NCBI GenBank assembly: GCA_002332715.1
Contig: DDBE01000154.1
Coordinates: 1 to 7,217 of the forward strand
Direction: 5' to 3'
Source of the DNA: Flavobacteriales bacterium UBA2040
Lineage (GTDB): Bacteria > Bacteroidota > Bacteroidia > Flavobacteriales_D > Crocinitomicaceae
DNA length: 7,217 bases
Shown here one piece after another: positions 1-6,361 of the stretch. Each line of letters starts with the position of its first letter. Position 1 is the stretch's first letter. Below the pieces are notes generated by a model. It searched no databases. It saw only the letters and a list, made by a program, of their open reading frames with translations, and was not told the DNA's origin. The position numbers and the translations under genes are program-made.

Positions 1-531
1 CCAACAGCCATTCTTCGCATTGAAGACCGAAATGGAAATGTTATTTATCAAGCACAGCCGAAAACAAAAGAAGTATTAAACCAAAATGTAGCGTATGAAA
101 TGATCAAAATGCTAGAAGGGGTCGTTAACGTTGGAACTTCTCGCCGATTGAGAGGTTCGGCGCCTTATGCCAATATTAGGACGCCAATGGCTGGAAAAAC
201 AGGTACAACTCAAAATAACTCAGATGCCTGGTTCGTAGGCTACACGCCCGAATTGGTTACTGGTGTATGGGTTGGTGGTGAAGAAAGAGCAATCCGTTGG
301 GGTTGGACCGGTATAGGTCAAGGTGCTTCTGCAGCGCTTCCTGCTTTTGGGTACTACATCAATAAACTGTACAAAGATCCCAAAGTGAAAATATCCAAAG
401 GAGAATTTGAAAAACCAAAAGGATACGACCCCCTCCAATTTAGTTGTGAGGGCTTGCAAGGTGTCTCTGGCGGTGAATATTATTTCTATCAAGAACCCAA
501 GAAGTCAGACGACGAAAATCCATTCTTATAG
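1..531 (+). CDS. mrcA: Penicillin-binding protein 1A, C-terminal part (5' truncated by window edge)
   Basis: This is the last 176 residues of a class A PBP, the bifunctional membrane-anchored enzyme that polymerises (glycosyltransferase) and cross-links (transpeptidase) peptidoglycan in the periplasm. The reading frame is open from base 1, so the N-terminal anchor, the glycosyltransferase domain and the catalytic SxxK serine lie upstream of the window. Visible here is the third transpeptidase motif, KTGTT (codons at 196-210), followed by [11 protein letters not shown] and a WVGG segment, the usual order after this motif in PBP1A. The tail then has the stretch [14 protein letters not shown] and a polar, acidic end ([10 protein letters not shown]). 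It ends with TAG at 529-531, and scoA starts one base later, suggesting co-transcription. The family assignment is secure. The exact paralogue (PBP1A rather than another class A PBP) is inferred from the tail, which resembles flavobacterial PBP1A proteins. Nothing suggests that it is broken. Confidence 0.93.
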   Translation, partial: PTAILRIEDRNGNVIYQAQPKTKEVLNQNVAYEMIKMLEGVVNVGTSRRLRGSAPYANIRTPMAGKTGTTQNNSDAWFVGYTPELVTGVWVGGEERAIRWGWTGIGQGASAALPAFGYYINKLYKDPKVKISKGEFEKPKGYDPLQFSCEGLQGVSGGEYYFYQEPKKSDDENPFL

Positions 532-532
532 C

Positions 533-1231
533 ATGAACAAAGTAGTAAAAGACGTAAACCAAGCATTAAATGGAATAGAAGACAATATGACCCTAATGTT
601 GGGTGGTTTTGGACTTTGTGGGATTCCAGAAAACTCCATCGCTAAATTGGTTGATCTAGGAGTGAAAAACCTAACATGTATCTCTAATAACGCTGGAGTC
701 GACGATTTTGGTTTGGGCTTGTTACTTCAGAAAAAGCAAATTAAAAAAATGATTAGTTCTTATGTAGGTGAGAACGATGAATTCGAACGTCAGATGTTAT
801 CAGGCGAATTGGAAGTTGATTTGATACCTCAAGGCTCGTTGGCTGAAAGGTGTCGTGCTGGCGGTGCTGGAATTCCCGCGTTTTTTACACCTGCTGGTTA
901 CGGAACGGAAGTAGCAGAAGGAAAGGAAGTACGTGAATACAATGGTAAACCACATATTTTGGAATCGGCACTCACGGCTGATTTTGCAATTGTCAAAGCT
1001 TGGAAAGGCGATACAGAAGGGAATTTGATTTACAAAGCAACTGCTAGAAATTTCAACCCCATGATGGCAATGGCGGGTAAAATTACCGTTGCCGAAGTAG
1101 AAGAATTGGTTCCCGCTGGTGAATTAGATCCAAATGAAATTCATACACCTGGTATATTCGTTCAACGTATTTTTAAAGGCGATAAATTCGAAAAACGCAT
1201 AGAGCAACGAACAGTAAAACCTCGCGCTTAA
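533..1231 (+). CDS. scoA: 3-oxoacid CoA-transferase subunit A (ScoA-like)
   Basis: Alpha subunit (232 aa) of a cytoplasmic two-subunit CoA transferase that moves CoA between succinyl-CoA (or another acyl-CoA) and a 3-oxoacid such as acetoacetate. It acts in ketone-body use, branched-chain amino acid breakdown or short-chain fatty acid metabolism. The family signature is clear: [16 protein letters not shown] (residues 17-32) fits the CoA-transferase subunit A pattern with its GGFG core. The segment [17 protein letters not shown] (99-115) and the following FFTPAGYGT are also typical. Length agrees with the usual 230-238 aa. I chose the ATG at 533 because [12 protein letters not shown] matches the normal N-terminus; the frame is open further upstream (to 407), but that part only overlaps the PBP gene and would encode no family sequence. 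The start is 1 base after the PBP stop, and the TAA stop shares its last A with the next ATG (TAATG). The catalytic glutamate is on the partner subunit, encoded at 3120-3776. AtoD-type specificity cannot be excluded from sequence alone. Confidence 0.93.
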   Translation: MNKVVKDVNQALNGIEDNMTLMLGGFGLCGIPENSIAKLVDLGVKNLTCISNNAGVDDFGLGLLLQKKQIKKMISSYVGENDEFERQMLSGELEVDLIPQGSLAERCRAGGAGIPAFFTPAGYGTEVAEGKEVREYNGKPHILESALTADFAIVKAWKGDTEGNLIYKATARNFNPMMAMAGKITVAEVEELVPAGELDPNEIHTPGIFVQRIFKGDKFEKRIEQRTVKPRA

Positions 1232-3027
1232 TGTTTCCTGAAAAATGGCTTTCTGAAAAAGGCTATCGCTTGATTTCGATTGGTCTCTTTTTCTGTCTGT
1301 TTGTTTATCTCTTCCTTCGGGCTTTGTACGTTGATATCCTTCACGATGAAGCAGCGACGTTTTTGCATTACATTGAAACGGGTTATTTCTTCGGTCCAAA
1401 TAGTATAGTCGATGCGAATAACCATCTTTTAAATAGCGTTGTTTGTCGTGGAATTTATAAAGTTTATGGCGAGAATTTTTTCTTGCTCCGTCTCCCTAAT
1501 CTGCTTTCCTTTCCCATTTATTTTTGGGCACTAACGCAACTCATTTCCGTTCAAAAAAATTACTTGGTTCGTTTATTCGTTCTGGTTGGAACCACCTGTA
1601 TTCCATTCATTCTGGAATATTTTGCCAACTGTCGTGGTTATGGCATATCAATGGCTTTTTTCTTAGCGTCGCTAGTTTTTTTAAGTCGATTAATCATGAA
1701 AATGTCGGTGAAAAATCATCTGTTGATGACTTTTTGTCTCGCCATTGCAGCCTATGCTAATCTAACCTTTTTGGTTTCAATTGTTTTGGCTTATTTGTTT
1801 ATTCTTATTCAGCAGTATCGACAGAAAGAAACCCTTGGCAGAAAGAAACAAATTATTCATTTTGGCATCCACTCCTTGTTTGCCGTTCTCATGATTCCTG
1901 CTGGAATTTTTGCACGTGTTTTAAAGGAAGGAGGCGCATTGTATTATGGCAGCTTGGAAGGTTTTTGGGAAGTTACAGGAACAACGCTTACTCGCTATAC
2001 AATTTTCACGGACGCGGAAATCTTAAAATGGATCCTCCTTTTAATCGGTATTTTAATCATTCTAGTTTTAGTTGGTAAATGGTTGAAAATTGGTTTTTTC
2101 CAGTTTTTTGCTGTAAGCGAAACCATGTTGGCTTGGTTCTTTTTTGGACATATTACTGTGATTTTAATTCTCGCCAATTTTATGGAGGTCAACTATCCGG
2201 AAGATAGAGTTGGAATGTATTTAATTATTCTCGCACTCTTGCTTTTCGCCCGATTAATCGAAAGAATCCCAAAGTGTCAATTTCTGTTCTTGGGCTTTTT
2301 ATTCTTCCCGATTTCCATGATTCCAAAGATGAATTTAGACACTTCCGTTTTCTCTCCCGACGACAGAATGACGCAAGAATATTATAACATTGTTTACAAG
2401 GAATTAGGAAAAGACAAAACCTCCATTGCCATATATCACTTGATGAACCTCACGTGGCCCATGCACAACCGATACTCCAAACACCACTATTTACCCGCGA
2501 TTTCGGGTGAAGTAAATCTAGCTGCAGATATTATTTTGGGCAGAAAAAACCTGCAATACAAAGAGAAAGATTTATTAGAATACGACACCCTTTTTCTTGA
2601 TCAAACCAATGATTTTCTAGCATTTAAAAGAAAGAAAGCCTTTAAAAAAACCTCCGTGTTCGATACTTTAGTTTCAAAACATAAAAGCTACTACGAATTC
2701 GCTGAAATTCATCGTTTTAAAATTCCAGATAGTCTCAAAAACTGCAAAATACTAGTGCATGTTTCAGGATCGATTTTTATTGATAATCCACGAGACGAAG
2801 TTGTTTTGACATACTCCATATTTGACAAAAAAGGTGAAAATAGTCATCACGATTGGTGGACGACGCGCTGGTACAACGGCATCAAACACGACCATTCTTT
2901 CATTTTGAATTATCCAATTGAGGCTTGGCATGACCAAGATGACGAATTGAGAATGTATTTCTTTAACCCACATAATACGGCTGTTGAGTTGAAAAACATC
3001 AAATTGGAGATTTTGAAACTTGATTAG
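1231..3027 (+). CDS. Polytopic membrane protein, GT-C glycosyltransferase-like (GT39/ArnT type), with soluble C-terminal domain
   Basis: This 598-aa protein has a short N-terminus, then about 10-11 hydrophobic helices between residues 14 and 366, then about 230 mostly hydrophilic residues. The layout is that of GT-C-fold glycosyltransferases, which use polyprenyl-phosphate sugars and act on the periplasmic side of the inner membrane. Supporting details: an acidic pair in the first loop (HDE, 38-40) with NNHLLNS at 63-69, equivalent to the catalytic loop of the GT39/ArnT/PMT group; RLPN at 87-90 before the second helix; CRGYGIS at 134-140; and NYPEDR at 321-326 before a late helix. Similar spacing occurs in bacteroidotal 'glycosyltransferase family 39' membrane proteins. 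The C-terminal part (about 370-598) ends in alternating beta-strand-like segments rich in W, Y and F (505-598), perhaps a beta-sandwich. Donor, acceptor and activity are unknown. The start overlaps the scoA stop by 1 base, implying translational coupling. It lies between scoA and scoB, which is odd. GT-C-like class is likely; enzymatic function is inferred. Confidence 0.72.
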   Translation: MFPEKWLSEKGYRLISIGLFFCLFVYLFLRALYVDILHDEAATFLHYIETGYFFGPNSIVDANNHLLNSVVCRGIYKVYGENFFLLRLPNLLSFPIYFWALTQLISVQKNYLVRLFVLVGTTCIPFILEYFANCRGYGISMAFFLASLVFLSRLIMKMSVKNHLLMTFCLAIAAYANLTFLVSIVLAYLFILIQQYRQKETLGRKKQIIHFGIHSLFAVLMIPAGIFARVLKEGGALYYGSLEGFWEVTGTTLTRYTIFTDAEILKWILLLIGILIILVLVGKWLKIGFFQFFAVSETMLAWFFFGHITVILILANFMEVNYPEDRVGMYLIILALLLFARLIERIPKCQFLFLGFLFFPISMIPKMNLDTSVFSPDDRMTQEYYNIVYKELGKDKTSIAIYHLMNLTWPMHNRYSKHHYLPAISGEVNLAADIILGRKNLQYKEKDLLEYDTLFLDQTNDFLAFKRKKAFKKTSVFDTLVSKHKSYYEFAEIHRFKIPDSLKNCKILVHVSGSIFIDNPRDEVVLTYSIFDKKGENSHHDWWTTRWYNGIKHDHSFILNYPIEAWHDQDDELRMYFFNPHNTAVELKNIKLEILKLD

Positions 3028-3119
3028 TTTAATTCTAGGAATACACAACCGGGAGGAAAAAATCAACTCATAGTATTTCCCGTATAATTCATTAAATTTG
3101 AGTCTTTAATACAGCTCTC
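3028..3119 (+). other. 92-base spacer between the GT-C-like gene and scoB
   Basis: This is the only plus-strand gap longer than a few bases. It is AT-rich, especially in its second half. It holds the promoter-like element at 3093-3100, and GGGAGG at 3051-3056, which looks like a ribosome binding site but has no start codon at a usable distance (the scoB ATG is over 60 bases away). I see no coding sequence, tRNA or convincing terminator here. Confidence 0.6.
3093..3100 (+). promoter_or_regulatory. Possible Bacteroidota -7 promoter element before scoB
   Basis: TAAATTTG matches the Bacteroidota primary-sigma -7 consensus TAnnTTTG exactly. It lies 19 bases before the scoB ATG, so transcription could begin about 15 bases ahead of the start codon. 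The usual -33 TTG/TTTG element is not evident about 20 bases upstream, which weakens the call. If real, it would let scoB, and the membrane gene after it, be transcribed independently of the upstream genes. Confidence 0.33.
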
Positions 3120-3776
3120 ATGGCATTAGACAAAAACGGCATCGCGCAAAGAATAGCACAAGAACTTAGAAACGGCTGGTACGTTAACCTTGGTATTGGT
3201 ATTCCTACATTAGTTGCTAACTACATTCCAGAAGGAATCGATGTTGAATTTCAATCGGAAAACGGTATTCTTGGAATGGGTGCTTTTCCTTTTGACGGTG
3301 ACGAAGATGCTGATTTGATCAACGCTGGAAAACAAACGATAACGACTCGAAAAGGTGCTGTGTATTTTGATTCTGCTATGTCATTTGCCATGATTCGTGG
3401 ACAACACGTTCAGTTGACCGTTCTCGGTGCTATGGAAGTGGCGCAAAACGGAGACATCGCCAACTGGAAAATCCCAGGGAAAATGGTGAAAGGAATGGGC
3501 GGAGCTATGGATTTAGTGGCCTCAGCCGAAAATATTATTGTGGCTATGATGCACGCCAATCGTACCGGTGAGTCGAAGATTTTAAAACAATGTTCGTTGC
3601 CTTTAACAGGTGTTGGTTGTGTTAAAAAGGTGGTCACTGACTTGGCCGTTTTAGATATTAAGGATGGTAAATTTCACCTTGTTGAACGAGCGCCAGGCGT
3701 TAGTGTCGAAGAAATTGTTTCGAAAACGGAAGGAAAATTAGTCGTTCCTGATCGCGTTCCTGAAATGAAATTCTAA
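3120..3776 (+). CDS. scoB: 3-oxoacid CoA-transferase subunit B (ScoB-like)
   Basis: Beta subunit (218 aa) of the CoA transferase whose alpha subunit is at 533-1231; the two form the active cytoplasmic enzyme. The active-site signature FQSENGILGMG (residues 44-54) is intact. The glutamate at 47 is the residue that, in this family, forms the covalent glutamyl-CoA thioester intermediate. Also typical are YVNLGIGIPTLVANYIP (21-37), GAVYFDSAMSFAMIRG and the GGAMDLV segment. Length matches the usual 216-220 aa. The start MALDKNGIAQRIAQEL fits the family N-terminus, so the ATG at 3120 is well supported although no Shine-Dalgarno sequence precedes it (common in this phylum). The gene ends in TAA at 3774-3776, immediately followed in the same frame by the TTG start of the next gene. 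Separation from scoA by a 1.8-kb membrane gene is unusual, since these subunits are normally encoded side by side. A possible promoter lies just upstream. Substrate (succinyl-CoA/acetoacetate versus another pair) is inferred from family resemblance. Confidence 0.94.
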   Translation: MALDKNGIAQRIAQELRNGWYVNLGIGIPTLVANYIPEGIDVEFQSENGILGMGAFPFDGDEDADLINAGKQTITTRKGAVYFDSAMSFAMIRGQHVQLTVLGAMEVAQNGDIANWKIPGKMVKGMGGAMDLVASAENIIVAMMHANRTGESKILKQCSLPLTGVGCVKKVVTDLAVLDIKDGKFHLVERAPGVSVEEIVSKTEGKLVVPDRVPEMKF

Positions 3777-5162
3777 TTGACTTTCTTAAAACAGAAATGG
3801 TCTTATCTCATCACGCTCGTTTTTTCACTGGCGTGGTTACTTTATAATTATTCTCAATTAACTGCCCCCGTCGATCCAGGAGATGGTATCGTTCATTATT
3901 TCTATTCGGCTGCCAGTTGGGAAAATCCGATTTTGTTTTTGGAATTGTGGAACAAACCTCTTTTCACTATCCTGACGAGCTCTTTTGCACAATTTGGACT
4001 AGGTGGAATGATCTTTTTTAACGTGCTTGTTTTTCTTTTGACCATTATTTTTGCTTGGCGTATTCTCAATCATTTTCAGGTCAACCGCTACTTTGCATTG
4101 TCCTTTCCTTTGTTTTTATTGCTTACACAAGATTATTCCAACACTATTTTAGCCGGACATACGGAACCTTTATTTTCACTACTTCTCTTGGCCGCGACTT
4201 GGTTTTGGGTGAAAGAAAAGTATCTTGTTTTTGCTTTTTTAATTGGTCTTTTAATGTTTTCTCGTAGCGAAGGACAATTGCCATTTCTACTCGGTTTAAT
4301 GCTCCTGACATACATCCGACAATGGAAAGCGCCTCTTTATTTATTCGCACCTTTTGTCATTTTCGCCACAATTGGTTGGTTTGTTTTCGACGATTTTTTA
4401 TGGTACTTCAATCGATCTCCATACCATCTTGGCAATAACATCTACGGAGCTGGAACCTACGATCATTACCTGATGAGTTACAAAAACTTTCTTGGAAATC
4501 ATGGTTTGTTTCTATTCATTTTAGCCATTCCTGCCACCATTCTTCATTTTGCAAAAAAGGAATTTACGATACAAACTTGTGGCATGACTTTCTTGGGATT
4601 CGGAACCTTTTTAGGAATCATTTTCGCCCACAGTTATTTCTGGGGAAGCGGACAAAATGGCTCCATGGGACTTACCCGAATCGCCACGCAAGCCTTGCCT
4701 TCCTTTCTCTTATGTCAATTTTATTTTCTACAAAAAACACCTTGGAAATGGCCCAAATTGTCAAATCCAATTGCGCTTGGTTTGGTCGGAATATTGACCT
4801 TGTATTTGCTCTTTACGCCTTATTTGAAGAAAGTAGTTAAGCCGATGGAAGTCATCACAAAAGAGGTGTTCGATGCCAATAAAGAAACCTTGAAAGGGCA
4901 GAAAGTCTGGACATCTAATCCTTATTTTTGCTTACTTCTAGGCGAAAATTATATGCATAAAACCTCGAACGTTCGATTACTTCATTTTTCTGACATACAA
5001 CCTCGTCCTTTGTCGGGCGATTATCTATTTTGGGACAGTCATTTTGGCCCGCTTGAATCAGGAGTTCCCTTGGAGAATCTAAACGAAAATAATGGATTTG
5101 AAGTGATTGATTCTAAAGAGAAAGAGAATGTGAAGGGGTTCTTGTTTGAAATCAAACCTTAG
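3777..5162 (+). CDS. Polytopic membrane protein, GT-C glycosyltransferase-like (mannosyltransferase-type), probable TTG start
   Basis: A 461-aa integral membrane protein with roughly 9-11 hydrophobic segments from residue 9 to about 349, followed by a soluble C-terminal part of about 110 residues. The first loop after the first helix has PVDPGDGIVHYF (31-42) with acidic D33 and D36, then NKPLFTIL (59-66). FSRSEG (161-166) occurs in a later loop. These fit bacteroidotal GT-C membrane proteins annotated as mannosyltransferase or GT39-like, where the first-loop acidic residue is catalytic. C-terminal GDYLFWDSHFGP (414-425) also looks like a recurring element of this group, by memory only. It is a different subgroup from the other membrane protein in the window. 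No ATG occurs in frame before residue 78, past the first helix and the catalytic loop, so TTG at 3777, directly after the scoB TAA, is the best start. No Shine-Dalgarno is visible, so translation probably depends on reinitiation after scoB. Sugar donor and acceptor are unknown. Confidence 0.7.
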   Translation: MTFLKQKWSYLITLVFSLAWLLYNYSQLTAPVDPGDGIVHYFYSAASWENPILFLELWNKPLFTILTSSFAQFGLGGMIFFNVLVFLLTIIFAWRILNHFQVNRYFALSFPLFLLLTQDYSNTILAGHTEPLFSLLLLAATWFWVKEKYLVFAFLIGLLMFSRSEGQLPFLLGLMLLTYIRQWKAPLYLFAPFVIFATIGWFVFDDFLWYFNRSPYHLGNNIYGAGTYDHYLMSYKNFLGNHGLFLFILAIPATILHFAKKEFTIQTCGMTFLGFGTFLGIIFAHSYFWGSGQNGSMGLTRIATQALPSFLLCQFYFLQKTPWKWPKLSNPIALGLVGILTLYLLFTPYLKKVVKPMEVITKEVFDANKETLKGQKVWTSNPYFCLLLGENYMHKTSNVRLLHFSDIQPRPLSGDYLFWDSHFGPLESGVPLENLNENNGFEVIDSKEKENVKGFLFEIKP

Positions 5163-5181
5163 GACGAAAATTTTTTCGCCC
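5162..5181. terminator. Short palindrome between convergent genes, candidate bidirectional terminator
   Basis: The 20 bases form an inverted repeat: GG, a mismatched A/C pair, then CGAAAA against TTTTCG around a TT centre. The T-run is inside the stem and loop, and no clear T-tract follows on either strand, so this is a weak intrinsic terminator at best. Its position supports the role: it begins in the stop codon of the plus-strand membrane gene and lies 28 bases past the nadD stop on the minus strand, in a 47-base convergent spacer. Confidence 0.4.
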
Positions 5182-5209
5182 AGACTGATATTCATTGAAC
5201 CTTATCTAA

Positions 5210-5791
5210 TTAGCGGTAAAAATTCATTTCATCAACATATTTCGCAACCTTTTCCATAAGCAGAAAGTCCACTGATTTTCTTTCTTTGATTTGTTGTCGG
5301 ATGTAACTTGCTGAAATTTTCATTAATGGGACATCTTCGCAAAAGGTAACGGATGCATGGCCTTTCAAGGTGTGTTCAATTGGCTCTCCTTCAATTCTTG
5401 GATACACAAAAAGATGGTGATTGGCCAATATTTGTTCGTAGTTTTTCCATTTATTGAAGCCACGAAGGTTGTCTTCTCCCATCAATAAACTAAAGTTTTT
5501 ATCAGGGTGTTTTTCTTTTAAATAAGTCAACGTATCTATCGTGTAACTCGGTTGTGGTAGCCCAAATTCAATATCCTCCGCTTTGAATTTCGGTTCATCC
5601 TCAGTGGCGATTCGTACCAAAGCCAAACGGTGATAATCTTGAAGTAAAGTTGTTTTATTCTTGAACGGGTTTTGAGGTGAAACGACAAACCAAACGGCGT
5701 CAATATCGTCTCTTTGAATCATGTATTGGGCAATAATCAAATGGCCGACATGGATCGGATTGAAAGAGCCAAAATACAATCCTATGTTCAT
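5210..5791 (-). CDS. nadD: Nicotinate-nucleotide adenylyltransferase
   Basis: NadD (193 aa) joins nicotinate mononucleotide and ATP to give deamido-NAD and pyrophosphate, the second-to-last step of NAD synthesis in the cytoplasm. The nucleotidyltransferase motif GSFNPIHVGH is at residues 8-17 with the HxGH histidines at 14 and 17. SPQNPFK at 38-44, PSYTIDTL at 81-88 (nicotinate-nucleotide site region), MGEDNL at 104-109 with W115, and the C-terminal ISASYIR at 159-165 (the ISSTxIR ATP-binding motif) are all present. Length is normal for the family. The ATG at 5791 overlaps the gmk TGA in an ATGA tetranucleotide (5788-5791), indicating translational coupling, and nadD is the last gene of the minus-strand cluster before the convergent junction. 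The sequence shows no odd residue or truncation. Confidence 0.96.
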   Translation of the reverse strand: MNIGLYFGSFNPIHVGHLIIAQYMIQRDDIDAVWFVVSPQNPFKNKTTLLQDYHRLALVRIATEDEPKFKAEDIEFGLPQPSYTIDTLTYLKEKHPDKNFSLLMGEDNLRGFNKWKNYEQILANHHLFVYPRIEGEPIEHTLKGHASVTFCEDVPLMKISASYIRQQIKERKSVDFLLMEKVAKYVDEMNFYR

Positions 5792-6360
5792 GATTTGATG
5801 AAGTTTTTTACTAGTTTTTTCGCTTCGGTTATTGCGCTTTCTAAGCTGTCGTTGATTAAGATTTTATCGAATTCTTTCGCTTTGTCCAACTCCGCTCGGG
5901 CTTTGCTCATGCGCTGTTGGATTTTCTCCTCCGTTTCTGTACTTCGGTTTCGCAGTCTTTGTTCTAGCACATCAATACTTGGCGGTTGCACAAATATGGC
6001 CAAGGCATTATCACCAAATATTTGCTTCAAATTCAGCCCACCAATCACATCAACATCAAAAATAACGGTTCTTCCTTCGACCCAGATTTTTTCGATTTCT
6101 GATTTTAAGGTTCCATAATAATTGTTGCTGTACACCTCTTCCCACTCCACAAATTCTTCTTTTAGAATGGCTTCTTGGAATTTCTCAACTCTTAAAAAGT
6201 GATAGTCTTTTCCGTCCGTTTCATTCGGTCTTGGGTCACGACTTGTAGCCGAAACCGAGAATGCCAATTGCTGAATTGAATTCAACATAGCATGAACGAT
6301 TGTCGTTTTACCTGCCCCGGACGGCGCCGAGAAAATTACACATTTGCCGTTTTGTTCCAT
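5788..6360 (-). CDS. gmk: Guanylate kinase
   Basis: Gmk (190 aa) phosphorylates GMP to GDP with ATP, an essential cytoplasmic step of purine nucleotide synthesis and (p)ppGpp precursor supply. The P-loop SAPSGAGKTT is at residues 11-20. The GMP-binding part reads TSRDPRPNETDGKDYHF (39-55), followed by EFVEWEEVYSNNYYGT (69-84). The Walker B-like strand is FDVDVIGG (101-108), and the arginine-rich lid region RLRNRSTETEEKIQQR follows. Length and motif order are standard. The ATG at 6360 is one base after the yicC stop codon, and the TGA stop overlaps the nadD start, so the three genes are almost certainly one operon. Gmk beside YicC is a widespread bacterial arrangement; addition of nadD is familiar in Flavobacteriales. 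Confidence 0.97.
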   Translation of the reverse strand: MEQNGKCVIFSAPSGAGKTTIVHAMLNSIQQLAFSVSATSRDPRPNETDGKDYHFLRVEKFQEAILKEEFVEWEEVYSNNYYGTLKSEIEKIWVEGRTVIFDVDVIGGLNLKQIFGDNALAIFVQPPSIDVLEQRLRNRSTETEEKIQQRMSKARAELDKAKEFDKILINDSLESAITEAKKLVKNFIKS

Positions 6361-6361
6361 C

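Noticed and set aside
407..532. Upstream extension of scoA by 42 codons from an in-frame ATG at 407
   Set aside because: It lies wholly inside the PBP gene in another frame, and its translation has no family resemblance; the ATG at 533 gives the normal subunit length and N-terminus.
3051..3056. GGGAGG as a ribosome binding site
   Set aside because: No start codon follows within a usable distance; the next gene starts over 60 bases downstream.
2764..3066. 100-codon open frame on the minus strand across the end of the first membrane gene
   Set aside because: It is antisense to a well supported coding sequence, and its translation shows no recognisable domain.
3050..3082. CGGGA...TCCCG inverted repeat as a terminator or operator
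   Set aside because: Only five clean pairs around a 23-base loop and no following T-tract; likely chance.
5714..6118. 134-codon open frame on the plus strand opposite nadD and gmk
   Set aside because: It is antisense to conserved motifs of both genes; the serine- and leucine-rich translation is typical of a reverse-frame shadow.
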